Shown here piece after piece: positions 34,742 through 47,187 of a DNA stretch of 64,000 bases (positions are counted from its first letter, which is position 1; each line of letters starts with the position of its first letter). The notes under the pieces were generated by a model. The model saw only the letters and a program-made list of their open reading frames with translations. It searched no databases and was not told the origin of the DNA. Both the position numbers and the translations under genes were made by a program. Origin of the DNA: Urophycis tenuis (taxonomy: Eukaryota; Chordata; Actinopteri; Gadiformes; Phycidae); assembly GCA_036785325.1 (NCBI GenBank), contig JAXIVH010000019.1, positions 7,149,934 through 7,213,933 of the forward strand. Direction: 5' to 3'.

Positions 34742-37265
34742 GTGCGCCCCATGGTGGTTTGGAGGAGTGGTGTGCATGTTTACTTGTTAACACCGGGCTC
34801 CTTTCTATTTCACTCTCACCCTTTCACTCAATAGAGATATTGATTTTACAGAACGAAGGGAGAGTTAATCATACACACTTTTATTCCCTATCTATTCTCT
34901 GCTCGTGATTTGGCTAAAAAACAAAGAGTTAATCAAGAGCTCCCAGGAGCAAAAGGAGAATGGATGATCCTGTCCCAACTATCAACCTTCTACAAAGTTT
35001 GTTCGTCCTATATTTTTTTTGTTGTTTTTTTTGTTTTTTGTTTGTTTTTTTCAAGCCATCTGTTTGTTTCAGGTCCAACGTGAGAGAGATAATTTTTGCC
35101 CAGAGGTAGCCCGGAGATGGGAAGAACACGGCGTCCGCACTGTTAGCCCCCCCCCCCCCCCACCCCCCAAAAAAATCGCTACCTCTATGTTGGGGGTAAT
35201 TAGTGATCCATCCCACCACTAACAGCCAATCCCCCCCAAAAAATTGCAGCAAAAAGTAAGGCATTTGATCGATACCTTGCCGCGCCACTTATTTCTCCTC
35301 ATAAATTAGAGCGTGCGCCTTTGTGTTGCCTCGCACCGTGGCTAGCTAACTGCTACTCGCTTTTCATTGGGGCCCCGTTTGAATTTATTTGCCGTCATGA
35401 AAGGTACAGCTATTGCTACACACAAGCAGGGTGTGAAACGAGCACAGCTGCTCTTGAAATTGAAACTAGTAGGGTTGGCATACAGACATCGTGGCTGATC
35501 TGGGCTGTCAATGTTTTATTTTTCATCCAAAATTATTTCCTCAAGGGGAGGATCGGAAACCTTTTGGGTTTTTTTCCCGCAAAGTGCTAACACCACAGAT
35601 GCTAACATAACACAACATATATTCCCCCACAATAAACGTGCTCTTAAACAAGATGGGTAGCGCGGTTAAAGGCCTTCACTACAAAGTGTAGCAACTAAAT
35701 CTCACCGTTGTAAGATATCACACACGTAACCGGTCGTCAAGTGACGACGAATCATAGATTGACTGATTGATCCCTCCTGATATATACGAGGAGAGATAAG
35801 GTGTGTGTTTGTGTGTGTGTGTGTGTGGGGGGGGGGGGGGGGATTGACAACAGATTAGAGCGATCACAGCGAGTCTACCTGTTCTGCATTACACCACCAG
35901 GCAGTCTGTTCACAAAACGCGTGCAAATGGGGTTAGGAAACACAGGCATTTTTTGAGCTATGTGTTTCATACAGTGGCTACCTCTTAACTCGGTACAGAC
36001 TCTATTTAGTGTGGTGCACACCACAGTGTTCGAGACGGTAGAGTCAATATGCAGGAGCAGATGGACCCAGTGTGGGGCTCTGCAAATCCCCCCCCCCCCC
36101 AACCATCCTCTCTGCTTTCCATTCTTCACACTAATGAACCATAACCAAATAATACATCAATTACCGCCTCCGTTGCCGACAAACAGCACGGCGCGGAAGG
36201 CGTGTTTGGCTGCAGGTTTAGGTCTGTTTGGTGAGGCAGTGCGCAAGTTGACGACTTGGACCCCCTGACTCATATTTGGCCAAGCTGCCACAAGAAATCG
36301 CGTTAGGAAAACCACCCCAAGGTTCAGCCTGTCTCTTTCTCCCTCCCTCTCACTCTCTATATCTCATTATTGCTCTTCCTCTCTCTAGCGTTCTAACTAA
36401 TTTATTTCCATCACTTTGGACACGATATGACTCAAGTCTAATATGACTTCATCTAAGATGTATTCCATTGACGCAGTGATATGACAAACGGATACACACT
36501 GTGGGAGGTTCAAGATACTTCAAATGAACAATCACTTGAGCCACACTGGGCTTTAGTGATCTATCACAAAAATGATTTGTGAAGCCTGTTAACCAAGTTA
36601 CCAATACCGAGTTTAAAGAACACAGCAGGAACTGGCTAACAGGAACAGGCTAACTGGTTCAGCTGGACCTTCTTCAGGTGGTGTTGGACCTTGTCTTGCA
36701 TGACTTGATCTTTCTGTATCTAACATCTGCCGTTTGTGACATCTGCCATTAGCTACTCTACAGATTTTAAACATCAATGGTAATGACATGAAATACATGA
36801 CGTGAAAAATCTTCCCTTTATCTGACAGCGTGTCAGGGGTTCTCATCATGCCAGCAAAGTTGGTTTTGGACCGAGGTGTTGTATTATTTTTATGTTTTTG
36901 CATTTGAACTCAATTGGTTGGGGCAGGATCACTGTGTTTACGTTAGGTGTCAGTAGATGGTGTCTGCCTAAATGACAGGTCTGCTTGGATAGGCTGAATT
37001 CTACAGTTAGTCAGCGGAAGATTAAGCATGGCATCTATCTGTCCACATCAAGGTTGGTGATATATCCGCAGGAAGGAGAAGCTATGCGTATATGTGCATG
37101 CAGCTGTTTGTGTGTGTGTGTGTGTGCACGCTTTCATCAAGGCTATGGAAGGATGTGCAGGGTGTGTGTGTGTGCTTCCACGTGGGTGTGTAGTTGTGCT
37201 TGTGTATGTGTATGCATATGCGTACCCTCATGCACGTGCACATCTGTGTTCATACACACGCATGC

Positions 37266-37297
<32 letters not shown>

Positions 37298-37743
37298 GTG
37301 TGCATGAGAGTAAGAGACAGTTGACGTGCATGGTCTTCTCCAGCCAAGCGCACAACAAGGTGTCGTGTGAGGGACGGTTGTGTGCAGTCAGCAGACCTTG
37401 AGTCCCAGCACCGTCACCCTCAATCACCCACCTGTCTGCCTGCACAGCCATACATACCTGCAGCAGATGCCTGTGGTCGGCCCACCGTACCACAGGCCAT
37501 AGGCAAACAGCGAGGAGTTTCACAGGGTCGCTATGAGAGTGGGAAAGTTCAGTGCAAAGAATGAAATAATGGACTCTTCAAAGACAGACATAAAGAAACA
37601 AAAACTAAACTCTGATGGAAATGAAGAATGAAATACTTATGGAAAGAGGGAATAAAGGGGCATTTTAACAAAGGGGCATGGGAGAATAGGAAGAAAGAAA
37701 GAATGATTGAATAATACCCTTTTTAAATCCACATATAATAATG

Positions 37744-37788
<45 letters not shown>

Positions 37789-38078
37789 TAAAGCCAAAAA
37801 GGAACAGTGCAAATCAAACAATAAGTAAAATAACAACAAGTGAAATAGCTGCAATATACAACAAAATGAAGTAACTGCCCAGAGAAAACAGTTGAAAATA
37901 ACTTGGTCAGCCAGGACTATCATATTTACTTAAATGTTTATCAGTGTTCACTGTTCTTGTAAAAAATAAATTCAAGAAAGAAAATTGTACAAATGAATAA
38001 CTACTGTGGCCTTTTGGCTATCTCTCTCTCGCTCCCGCTCCCTGCTCTTCCCCCTCCCCTCCCCTCTCCCCCCTGCAG
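34742..38078 (+). other. Intron
   Basis: 3.3 kb. Holds T-rich stretches (35010-35050), poly-C (35147-35161), poly-G (35827-35842), a C run (36090-36100), GT/CA blocks (37109-37130, 37270-37298) and a (TAA)n repeat (37737-37787). The acceptor tract is a run of CCCCT. Confidence 0.8.
37737..37787. repeat. (TAA)n trinucleotide repeat
   Basis: About 15 TAA/AAT units, nearly perfect. Confidence 0.95.
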
Positions 38079-38273
38079 AGAACCCCAGAGAGTCCTGCTT
38101 TGAGCCAGGCACTGTGCGGAACGGGACGCGCGTGGGAGCCGACCTCAAGCTGGGCTCCACCGTCACCTACCAGTGTGACGGCGGCTACACCCTGGAGGGG
38201 GACCCCACCCTCACCTGCATCATGGGGAGGGACGGCAAGCCCAGTTGGAACAAGCCCCGGCCCATCTGCATTG
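38079..38273 (+). CDS. csmd2: csmd2-like exon 19: Sushi 9
   Basis: 195 nt, phase 1-1: ENPRESCFEPGTVRNGTRVG, LKLGSTVTYQCDGGYTLEG, LTCIMGRDGKPSWNKPRPIC. Complete Sushi; sequon NGT. The ENPRESC linker is a strong family signature. Acceptor ccctgcag, donor gtaaac. Confidence 0.96.
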
Positions 38274-38759
38274 GTAAACACTGACCTCTGGAGACCGCTC
38301 TCAGGAACCTCCAGCAGGCGGTCTTATCTGAATGTGGGTGTCCTGCACTTGCGAGCAGTGCAAGTGCAGTGCTCAGAAATTGTTTATGTTGCTTTTTTTT
38401 TTTTAAATTGCGACATACCCAAACATTTTTAATTTGGGGGTGTACCCCCACAGGAGGCCACGCCTCCAAAATAAAAAAAAAAGTGCTGAATTTGACCAGT
38501 GCCCTTTCTACTAAATATGGCATTTCAATAAAGTTATTAAGTTAATTCAGTAACTACATTTTTTTTTTTAATGATTCGTTATATGGATCCCTTGGGTGTG
38601 GTCTATCTCATGCATCACTCCGTGTCTTATTCCACCCTATGTGGGCAGAGACAAATGTGCACCAATAGTGTAGTCATTCACTTTTTTTTTTGTATTACAA
38701 CCCCTATGCCCTGTAATGTAATAAAGCACTGTAAACCACCAATCACACCACACACACAC

Positions 38760-38797
<38 letters not shown>

Positions 38798-39309
38798 TTC
38801 AGTTTGGATGTTAATGGCGGTATGCGACACAGCCGCCCTCGTACACGCGTGCACGCCTTCACACAGATGTGTCGCCCAAACCTCAAGGAGTTAAAACAGT
38901 ACAGAGAGCACAGATATTTGGGCCTCACCACTTCAGTGCTAACCCAGAGGGACACTTGGAAAACATTGCAATTTCACTGTGGCAAACACCAGGGACACCT
39001 TGGAGCTGAGTCCCCAATCAGACAAGAAAAGTAATTTAGGAGCCGTGGAACATCGGTGATGGAGTGGGGGGGTAGAGAGGGGGCAGGAAAGATGGAAAAC
39101 AATTGGAATCTTTCTTACCCCTTCTGGTTTCATCACATCTTCTATTGTAGTTCTCTCTGTAGGCCGATGTCCGCCTATCTATCGATATATCTGTCTGTAT
39201 GTCTGTCTGTCGGTCTGGCTGTTGGTCTATGGTTGCCAACAGCCCCAGGTTGATATATTGATCTATTTGTCCGTCTGTCTGAATGTCTCTCCAAATATCT
39301 CTACCTGTC

Positions 39310-39311
<2 letters not shown>

Positions 39312-39347
<36 letters not shown>

Positions 39348-40054
39348 TGGCGATTTCTCTATGACTGCAAGGGAAGCTCAGCTTCCCCTAAAATGTCATA
39401 AATTAAATGGTCAAATATGTATTGTGTTGTTAACATTTCATTGACTACAAATGCGTTGGAACACGTTCATCTCGAAGACGAGTTCGTTCAGAATCAGCTA
39501 CTTATCACAAATCGACTGACTCGATTTTGTTAACTTCTCATACATTCCCATAGCGTCAATGCCATAGATTTCAAGAAATCGTTTTCATATACGGTCTATG
39601 TGTCAATGCATTTGCCCGTAGAAGCTGGGCGTCCATGGACTTCAATGGGACTGCAAAGAACAGTTTTTTTCATTGCCTCGAAACTCGACAGTCATTGGAT
39701 AAATGCCACGATTTTGTCCCGCCCCCGGACGCCGGGCTTCTCTGGGGGTGAATGGAGCTGTGGGCTGACCTCGGCTGGCCTGGACGCCGAGATTCCGCAT
39801 GATGATTGGAGGATCAGTCGAAAGGCTGAATCCCATTTTGATTGACAGCTATTTTGAAATATACAGTCACTTAATCATTGCGAGCTCAGTCCCATCGCGG
39901 ATTTTGCAAGTGAAGTCGAAAGACAAACTGCTACCCATTTCTTGGTATTTCTTGAAAAGGAACGGAGGGCAGAATTTACGTATAAATAAATAGACAAATT
40001 TTATGATGTAAGCCGACAATGAGCTTCCCCTCTTTAAAAGACCAGCAGCCGCCA

Positions 40055-40106
<52 letters not shown>
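39312..40106. repeat. (TA)n microsatellite interrupted by an insertion
   Basis: TA repeats at 39312-39344 and 40058-40105 flank the element at 39345-40057, consistent with insertion into a single TA tract. Confidence 0.85.
39345..40057. mobile_element. Non-autonomous DNA transposon with terminal inverted repeats
   Basis: The left end TAGTGGCGATTTCTC and the right end (reverse complement CAGTGGCGGCTGCTG) are imperfect terminal inverted repeats. Each is followed by a GGGAAGCTCA word about 25-30 bases inside. About 713 bp, with no transposase-like open frame. Flanking TA repeats hide the target duplication: TA would suit Tc1/mariner, and an 8-bp ATATATAT would suit hAT. The CAGTGGCG-like terminus slightly favours hAT. 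Family not recognised. Confidence 0.75.
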
Positions 40107-40107
<1 letters not shown>

Positions 40108-40189
40108 AGCCATTTATCTATCTACAGTATATCTATCTCTGTGTGTATATATATTTTTCTATTCTATTCCTCCCTGCTTCTCTCTCTAG

Positions 40190-40306
40190 CTCCTTGTGGT
40201 GGTCAGTATTCGGGTTTGGAAGGAGTAGTCCTGTCTCCCGGTTACCCTGGCAACTACAGCAGCGCACGGACTTGCCTTTACTCTGTGATTGTGCCCAAGG
40301 ACTATG
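40190..40306 (+). CDS. csmd2: csmd2-like exon 20: first part of CUB 10
   Basis: APCGGQYSGLEGVVLSPGY, NYSSARTCLYSVIVPKDY. The second cysteine lies in C-L-Y, lacking the usual Trp, as in CUB 7; sequon NYS. 117 nt, phase 1-1, ending TAT G|gtaagc. This CUB is spread over three exons. Confidence 0.95.
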
Positions 40307-40821
40307 GTAAGCAAAAAAAGGACAAAACGACTGAAATAACTGCACAATGAGGAGCATCATGTGTAATGAGTATTTCATGGATTTGTCACAAAATGAATGG
40401 GTCAACTGTGTGTTGAATCAGGAGACTCAAGATTACGTGAATACAGCGTTTGTATTTTTGCTTTGGCAAAATGGAGCTCAATAAACTCATTAGGCCACAA
40501 GTGTCCTTGTGATGGTGCAACACTTCAAGTGTCTTCCACCTAGGACTTCCACCTGAAGTCAGAAAAAACATATCAGAAACTTCATGCGAAAATAAGGCTC
40601 TTTTCATGCGCGCGAGAAAAAAAACACAGGTCCGGGGGAATGGATTTGTTCTGACCTGCATTCTCTTACCTACAGGTGAGTAGTTGAGAAAGAACAAAGA
40701 ACACATTTTCAGTTGAAGCCCTCCCACACATTTCCACTGCCGGACAACACGGAGCTTCTGTCAACCATGAGGAAGATGAAAGAGTTTGACTGATCTAATT
40801 GACACAGACCTTACAGACACA

Positions 40822-40867
<46 letters not shown>

Positions 40868-40993
40868 TACACATTCAGCAGTTTTGTGAGCACATGTTTA
40901 TCGATATTGCACTCTTTGGTCAGTAGAAATCGTCTACCTTCTCACACATTCACACATACACACACATCCACACAGACACACACACACTCGCAT

Positions 40994-41026
<33 letters not shown>

Positions 41027-41289
41027 GCAGAAAGTAATTGGTGTCTGGAAGCACAAGAGTTTCAGGCTACTTTTTTGGCATTTCAATCTTAAAGGTCACG
41101 GCTTCCTTCCCACGCAAGATCTTCTCAGATTTTCTGAGGTTTGGATAATATTTGGATTACAAAAAAATGCTAAAGAAACACAGGCAAACGCAGGAATACA
41201 CACTGCTCCGGGTAGACATACCTCCACAAACTTTCAGCCAATAGCCCCGTTTCGCTACCTTCTCTCATATTATGGCTGCTATTCCCAAA

Positions 41290-41580
<291 letters not shown>

Positions 41581-42089
41581 AGAGAGAGAGAGGTGGAGGT
41601 CGAAGGTGGTACTTAAACGACCAATTGCGTCACATGGTCTACGATGCGTAGCGTGGTCTTTAATAAATAGCACAGTAGTTGTTGCCACTACTATCTGACA
41701 GACTTGATTGGCAGCCAAAGGCAAGCCACCAAGCTGACCTAGATTTATCGATCCACACACAATGCTAAATATGGGCTTCTTGGCTCCTGCTATGATGTGC
41801 CATTCTGAGCTTCGTAAGCGCCTAACTGTTCTTTTTTGTATGATGTGTGTTTGGTGTAGTGTACTTCTTCACCATGAACAAATCATTGACAAATCATGTC
41901 AATACAGCAGGCAGTCGTTTTCTTTTTTGATCAGGGAGAAGTGCGCGTCTCCTTGATTATAATGGTGGGTAGCACGTTTGGAATCTGGAGAAGGCTGATG
42001 TTAGTGATTATGTCGCGTTCACGCCTGTTATGCGTAATTGTTATGACTGTCTCTGACGTGTCTCTCTCTGTCTGTTTGCCTCCTCTTAG

Positions 42090-42203
42090 TGGTGTTCAGC
42101 CAGTTCACCTTCTTCCAGACGGCTCTCAATGACGTGGTGGAGGTCTATGATGGACCCACACAGATCTCAAGGGTCCTAAGCTCCCTGTCTGGAGCGCACA
42201 CAG
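42090..42203 (+). CDS. csmd2: csmd2-like exon 21: middle part of CUB 10
   Basis: VVFSQFTFFQTALNDVVEVY, DGPTQISRVLSSLSGAHTG. Contains the D..VEVYDG core. 114 nt, phase 1-1 (ACA G|gtacgg). Being symmetric, it could be skipped without breaking frame but would remove the CUB calcium-site core. Confidence 0.95.
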
Positions 42204-42679
42204 GTACGGGCACGCTCACACACGCACACACACACATACTGTACATATGCACACACATGCACACACACACTCACGCCTTTATACACACAAGCGCGTGCAC
42301 ACAAAAGTTGTCAAGTTTTGCGTTTCTGTTTTGATTTTTATTGTTTTTCTTTTGCTAATTTAGTTTTGTATTTTATATTTTGAAAATAAATACTTAGTAT
42401 TAGATTAGTTTGTTTTACTTTCATCATTAGTTTTTTGTGTTCTGGGATAAGGGGTACTTGCAGAAAGGTCAGAAAAAGTAATAAAACAATAATAATAACA
42501 ACAAATATAAACAAATATAAAACAAATATGTAATAAAACAAAACATCATGCCATTTAAAAACAGATAATATGCTTAGGACAGGAGAATGACAAATTGTGA
42601 TATAGACAAAAACTAAGACGTTTTCTTTGTATTGTAATTGAGTTTTTTTTTTTTGTATAGCTTTGTTTTATTTTCTTTC

Positions 42680-42710
<31 letters not shown>

Positions 42711-45244
42711 CCAGAAGTAGGTTACCAAGTGCACAGGTGTCATAAAACCCTCCACCCGAGTGACTACTTTAATTAAACGGCAGACTTCTGAGGCAACATC
42801 CCCGTGCACATACAGCATAGCGTGCATCAGAAACAATAAGAAGTGACCGCGCGGCCATTAAATGACACTAAACAAACTGGGAGCCAAGGGAGTGGCGTGT
42901 GATTAAAATGTTATTCAAACCTAATCCCCCTTCCGCTGAGATACCGCCACACTGCCCGCCAAACCGCTGACACAGGCCGACCGGTGTGTGTGTGTGTGGG
43001 GGGGGCTTAGTTGGCCCCCGGGGGCCGTAAAACACAACTCAACTGAGACAACTGTCGCTAAAGAGCCACCTCAGGGACCAAGTTGCAGCAGGACCCGCAC
43101 ATATGCCAGCGGCACACAGACACATACACATGCAGGTGCATGCATAGACCCACACACACAGATACACACATGTATTTCTAGAAAGTTAAAAGCATATAAG
43201 GACACGCACACACCTACATATGTATTTATAGAAAGTTAAAGCATATGAACACATCGGAAAAGGTAATAACGTGGAAAGCCAGGCAAAAGCAGAAAGTCAG
43301 AAAAAAGGTAAAAGCCACAATTAGAGAAAAGGATGGTCGGCATGAAAGTGTGAATCACACAGAATGCCCTTTCCAGTCGGGACCCAAAGTTTGGGCGGAG
43401 AACATGAAAGTGTGTGACTTACAGAAGGTAAAGTATATTTTCAGTCCGATTTGTTTTGTTCAAAAAACACAACGAAAAGTCTAACATTGGATTCGTGTCC
43501 ATGGCAGCCCTAAAAAACCCCAGATTAAGATAGAAAATATGTGGCTCAATAGACTTGAGCTATATTACCAGCCAAGCCCCTGAGTGCCCATCCCAATATT
43601 CAACCTCCGATAATGGAGCTAAACACACATGGCTGACAATAGCGCTAAACCAACAGATAAAGAGAAAAAAATGGAAAGTCACACACAAACACACTTTAAA
43701 TGTGTGCCCTGTGTTTTCATCACGCTCTGTCTGCAGCCACAGAGTATTTACTTTCGGTGGCAGCTGCCCAGGTGTGTGGTGTGATGTTTTTTCTTTTGCA
43801 TCTGTGTGCGAAGCCAAGAGACAGTGGGCTGTGATTATATGAATGTTGGTTGGAAAAAGAAAAAGCCCTCAAACTCGGTCTTAGTGAAAGTATTGTAGTG
43901 ATTTGTGCATGACAGTCCACTGTCTCTGTTTGTCCTGTGAAACTAATCGCCAGTGCTGTGATTGTCAATCAGTCAATGTGGCGGAGATAACCAGTGGCCA
44001 AAGTTGAAGGAAATGGAATGAAAGTGAGAGAGAGGGAGAAACAGGACAAACAGACGACCACGGTAGCGTGGGCCGTAAATCCAGTGCGAGTGACACTATG
44101 GTGAAGATAAAATGAATAAATTGTGCAATCAAAGCGCCTTATCAGAAAGCTTTCTTTTCTGGGGGGTGGTTGATAAATTACTTTAAACAGACATGTTGTT
44201 ACGTAATTGGCCCTCATTTGAGTTGTGATTCGAAATTCAATGTTTGTATTCCGGCCTCATTTCCAACCAGCCGGCTCTTCTGATAGCATCAATGCGCTTT
44301 GTTTCAGCAGCCATTAACTTATAGCCATGAGGCTGAATAAATTGGCTTGTTTTTTTGGGGGGGCGGGAATTCAACTCCCCGTTGTTGCCATTCACCTATC
44401 ACTCCAGCTGCTGTAGCCGGTTCCCACAGCGCCATAGTGCCCATGAGCAACAACAACAACAACACACGCTAACTAATGAATCCCGTACTGGTCCCCACAT
44501 GTGGGAAAAACTGAAAGTGAATATTACATTAACTCAACTGCAGAAAAATGAAAAGAGTAGATAACCAAACTGTGTCTCTGTAATAAATGAGTCACTCCGT
44601 TTCAGCTGGAGAGTGTCCAAGGGGGCTGATGGGTAATGTGCTGACACACGTTATTGAATGTGTCCATATGAACAGCTCCATTATGAAACATTGTCAGTGA
44701 GGTGTCACACGACAGTGAGGCCTGCATTCTAATAAACTACCCAGCATGCCCCTGGGCCCTGCGGTAAAAAAAAACTCGTAACTGTGGTGATGACAGCGTT
44801 AAGCAACTGCACAGCGTGAGTCATCTCAGGACACATTGCTCGAGGGTTAGCCACAGACAGACACACACAGACACATATGCACGCCGTCATGCAGGCACGC
44901 ACATGTAGGCACACACAGACACATACACACAAACACAGAAACACACATGCAACTTGGGCATGCACATACAGACAGACCCAGACAAACAGACACGCACGCA
45001 TATACACACACACACACACACACACACAAATAAGCAAAGACACACATACTCCCAGTAGCACCCATACAGTGTGTGTTGGGTTAAGCACGCCTGCCTCTCT
45101 CTGCAGGGTGACAGCGAGCAGACACAGAGTAATGAGCAGACTGCTGAGAGTCAGTCAGCCACACGTTGTGAGAGCAGCTCACCGTGTGCCTGTGTGTTTT
45201 CTCATGTTTCTAGTCATCTGAATGTATCTGTGTGTGTGTGTGTG

Positions 45245-45275
<31 letters not shown>

Positions 45276-45630
45276 TTGGTAGTGGGGTGTGTATGTTTTG
45301 TGGCTGTGAGAGAGGGAGAACGAGAGAGATGGATAGCACTGATAGTCAGCCCTTCAGCATCAGTCAGGCAAGCAAGATGCAAATCAATAAGCAAATGAGG
45401 ACTTTATGGTTATAGTGTACAGTTCATTACTGTTTTATAACTGGGCTCTGACTTTAAGTGTATATCAAATGGAAACCAAGTAGTGTCATTGGACAGCGGA
45501 AAATGAGCCAGTGGCGCTTTCTAATGTACAATGGTATGACAAATGTTATGGAGCTAAAGATACGTATTTGACAATTTGGACTTTCTTTGATTCCCCCCGC
45601 TCCCCCCCCCAAACCCTCACTGCCTGCCAG
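42204..45630 (+). other. Intron
   Basis: 3.4 kb. CA patches lie at 42219-42290, 42686-42711 and 44862-45030, and GT at about 45231-45276. A long AT-rich middle has nothing recognised. A C run (45602-45610) precedes the acceptor. Confidence 0.8.
45231..45276. repeat. (GT)n microsatellite
   Basis: About 22 GT units with one GC interruption. Confidence 0.95.
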
Positions 45631-45726
45631 GTGAGTCCTTGCCATTGGCGACCACCAACCAGATCCTGATCCGCTTCACCTCCAAGGGCCAGGCTAGCTC
45701 CAAGGGATTCCACCTGGTCTACCAGG
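45631..45726 (+). CDS. csmd2: csmd2-like exon 22: last part of CUB 10
   Basis: Starts G|ESLPLATTNQILIRFTSKG, then SSKGFHLVYQ. 96 nt, phase 1-1 (CAG G|gtaggt). The three CUB 10 exons sum to 117+114+96 = 327 nt, as for two-exon CUBs. The exon itself opens with gtgagt, a perfect donor-like sequence directly behind the acceptor ccag. Confidence 0.94.
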
Positions 45727-45949
45727 GTAGGTCACCATTCATTTCCCCCCACCTCCATCACCTCCCAACACCGGTCCATCTTAGCACTACCACCATCAAC
45801 ACCACACCACTGAAACAGTCGCCACCATCGCTATCTCCTTCACCTCCACCGCCACCCTAACACCACCACCACCACCATTGCATTGAATATAAGATGCTAA
45901 GGATGAGGCCAGAACGTGTCTGTCCTCCGTTTTCGTCCTGTCTTCCTAG
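45727..45949 (+). other. Short intron
   Basis: 223 bases, rich in CCA/CAC trinucleotides (about 45829-45877). Acceptor tcttcctag. Confidence 0.85.
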
Positions 45950-46153
45950 CTGTCCCGAGGACCAGCGCGACGCAGTGCAGCTCGGTCCCAGAGCCCCGCA
46001 ACGGCCGCCGCATGGGGAACAACTTTGCGGTGGGCGCGGTGATCCGCTTCGAGTGCAGCCTGGGGTACGTTCTGGAAGGTCCCAGCGCCATAGAGTGTCT
46101 GACCGTACCCAACGCCCTGGCCCAGTGGAACAGCTCCATACCCAGCTGCATAG
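45950..46153 (+). CDS. csmd2: csmd2-like exon 23: Sushi 10
   Basis: 204 nt, phase 1-1, the longest Sushi exon here because of an extended linker: AVPRTSATQCSSVPEPRNG, NNFAVGAVIRFECSLGYVL, IECLTVPNALAQWNSSIPSC. Four cysteines, Trp, and sequon NSS are seen. The AVPRTSATQCSS linker is diagnostic of CSMD proteins. Confidence 0.96.
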
Positions 46154-46291
46154 GTAGGAGCAATGGAGGGATGGATGGATGCCACCGGGATGTCTGCATG
46201 ACTGTGTTGTCTCCAGGAGTATATTCTCTCTCTTCTCTTCTTTAGTTCTGTATTTCTTTCTTCCTTTCTTCCCATCTATCTTTCTTCCATT

Positions 46292-46368
<77 letters not shown>

Positions 46369-47062
46369 CCTCCCTCCCCCATTTCTCTCTCTAACTAACC
46401 CTTAGCAGACAGATGTCCGCTGCCAGCCAGTGCTTGTAGCGTTATCTCAAATCCAACCAGGCATCACACAGGTGGCCCAAACTGCTGTGGGTCACACACA
46501 CACACACATACACACACACACACACACACACAATGGTGTTTCGAGACACTTGCAGACTCAGAAGACATACAGCTAGCGAAAGCCCCGGAGCCGTCACCAG
46601 ATGGGACATTGGCAGAACACGACAGGACGCCAGCGGTTTAACATTGTAAAGTTGTGTGTGTACATGCCCACACTCTGTGCGAAGGGAGGGCTGTGCATCA
46701 ATGCATCCAATTTGACTGGGGTAGCGTCGGTTAAGCTGTGAAATCCTAGGGTGTCATTTTCATATTATTCTTATTCTAGTATGTGTGGAAGCCAATTGTG
46801 TTTCATTTGATTAAGGATAAACAGCAGATTTCCCGCTGTTAATCCTGACCTGTGAAGTCAATTTAGCGGGGAACATTTGGCTAACAAACGGTGAATATGT
46901 GTGGGCATTAACTCCAGTATTAGCCTATCCTCGTGCAGGAATCTATTCCAACTTAATCCTGATGTTTTCACCTTGTTAAAATGAAAAGGAGCCAGGCGCA
47001 CACCCGGCACTGCGGGGCATTGGACAGGGCTCTTCCAACCCTGTTCTGTATTTCTCACACAG
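46154..47062 (+). other. Intron
   Basis: 909 bases with a long (CT)n at 46295-46366 and a CA patch (46494-46532); nothing else is recognised. Confidence 0.8.
46295..46366. repeat. (CT)n microsatellite
   Basis: About 36 perfect CT units. Confidence 0.95.
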
Positions 47063-47187
47063 TGCCGTGTGGAGGAAACCTGACCCAGAGAATCGGAACC
47101 ATCCTGTCTCCCGGCTTCCCCGAACCCTACCTGAACAGCCTCAACTGCGTCTGGAAAATCCTTGTGCCGGAAGGTTCCGGAATACAG
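47063..47187 (+). CDS. csmd2: csmd2-like exon 24: first part of CUB 11
   Basis: VPCGGNLTQRIGTILSPGF, LNSLNCVWKILVPEGSGIQ. CGG and CVW disulfide pair; sequon NLT. Ends in phase 0 after CAG (donor gtgtgg). 125 nt; the next exon resumes IQVISF. Confidence 0.95.

Larger units (their letters stand above)
38274..40189 (+). other. Intron containing a TIR transposon
   Basis: 1.9 kb. A CA repeat (about 38749-38793) is followed by a (TA)n tract that is split by the transposon at 39345-40057. A second (TA)n and a CT-rich acceptor follow. Confidence 0.85.
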
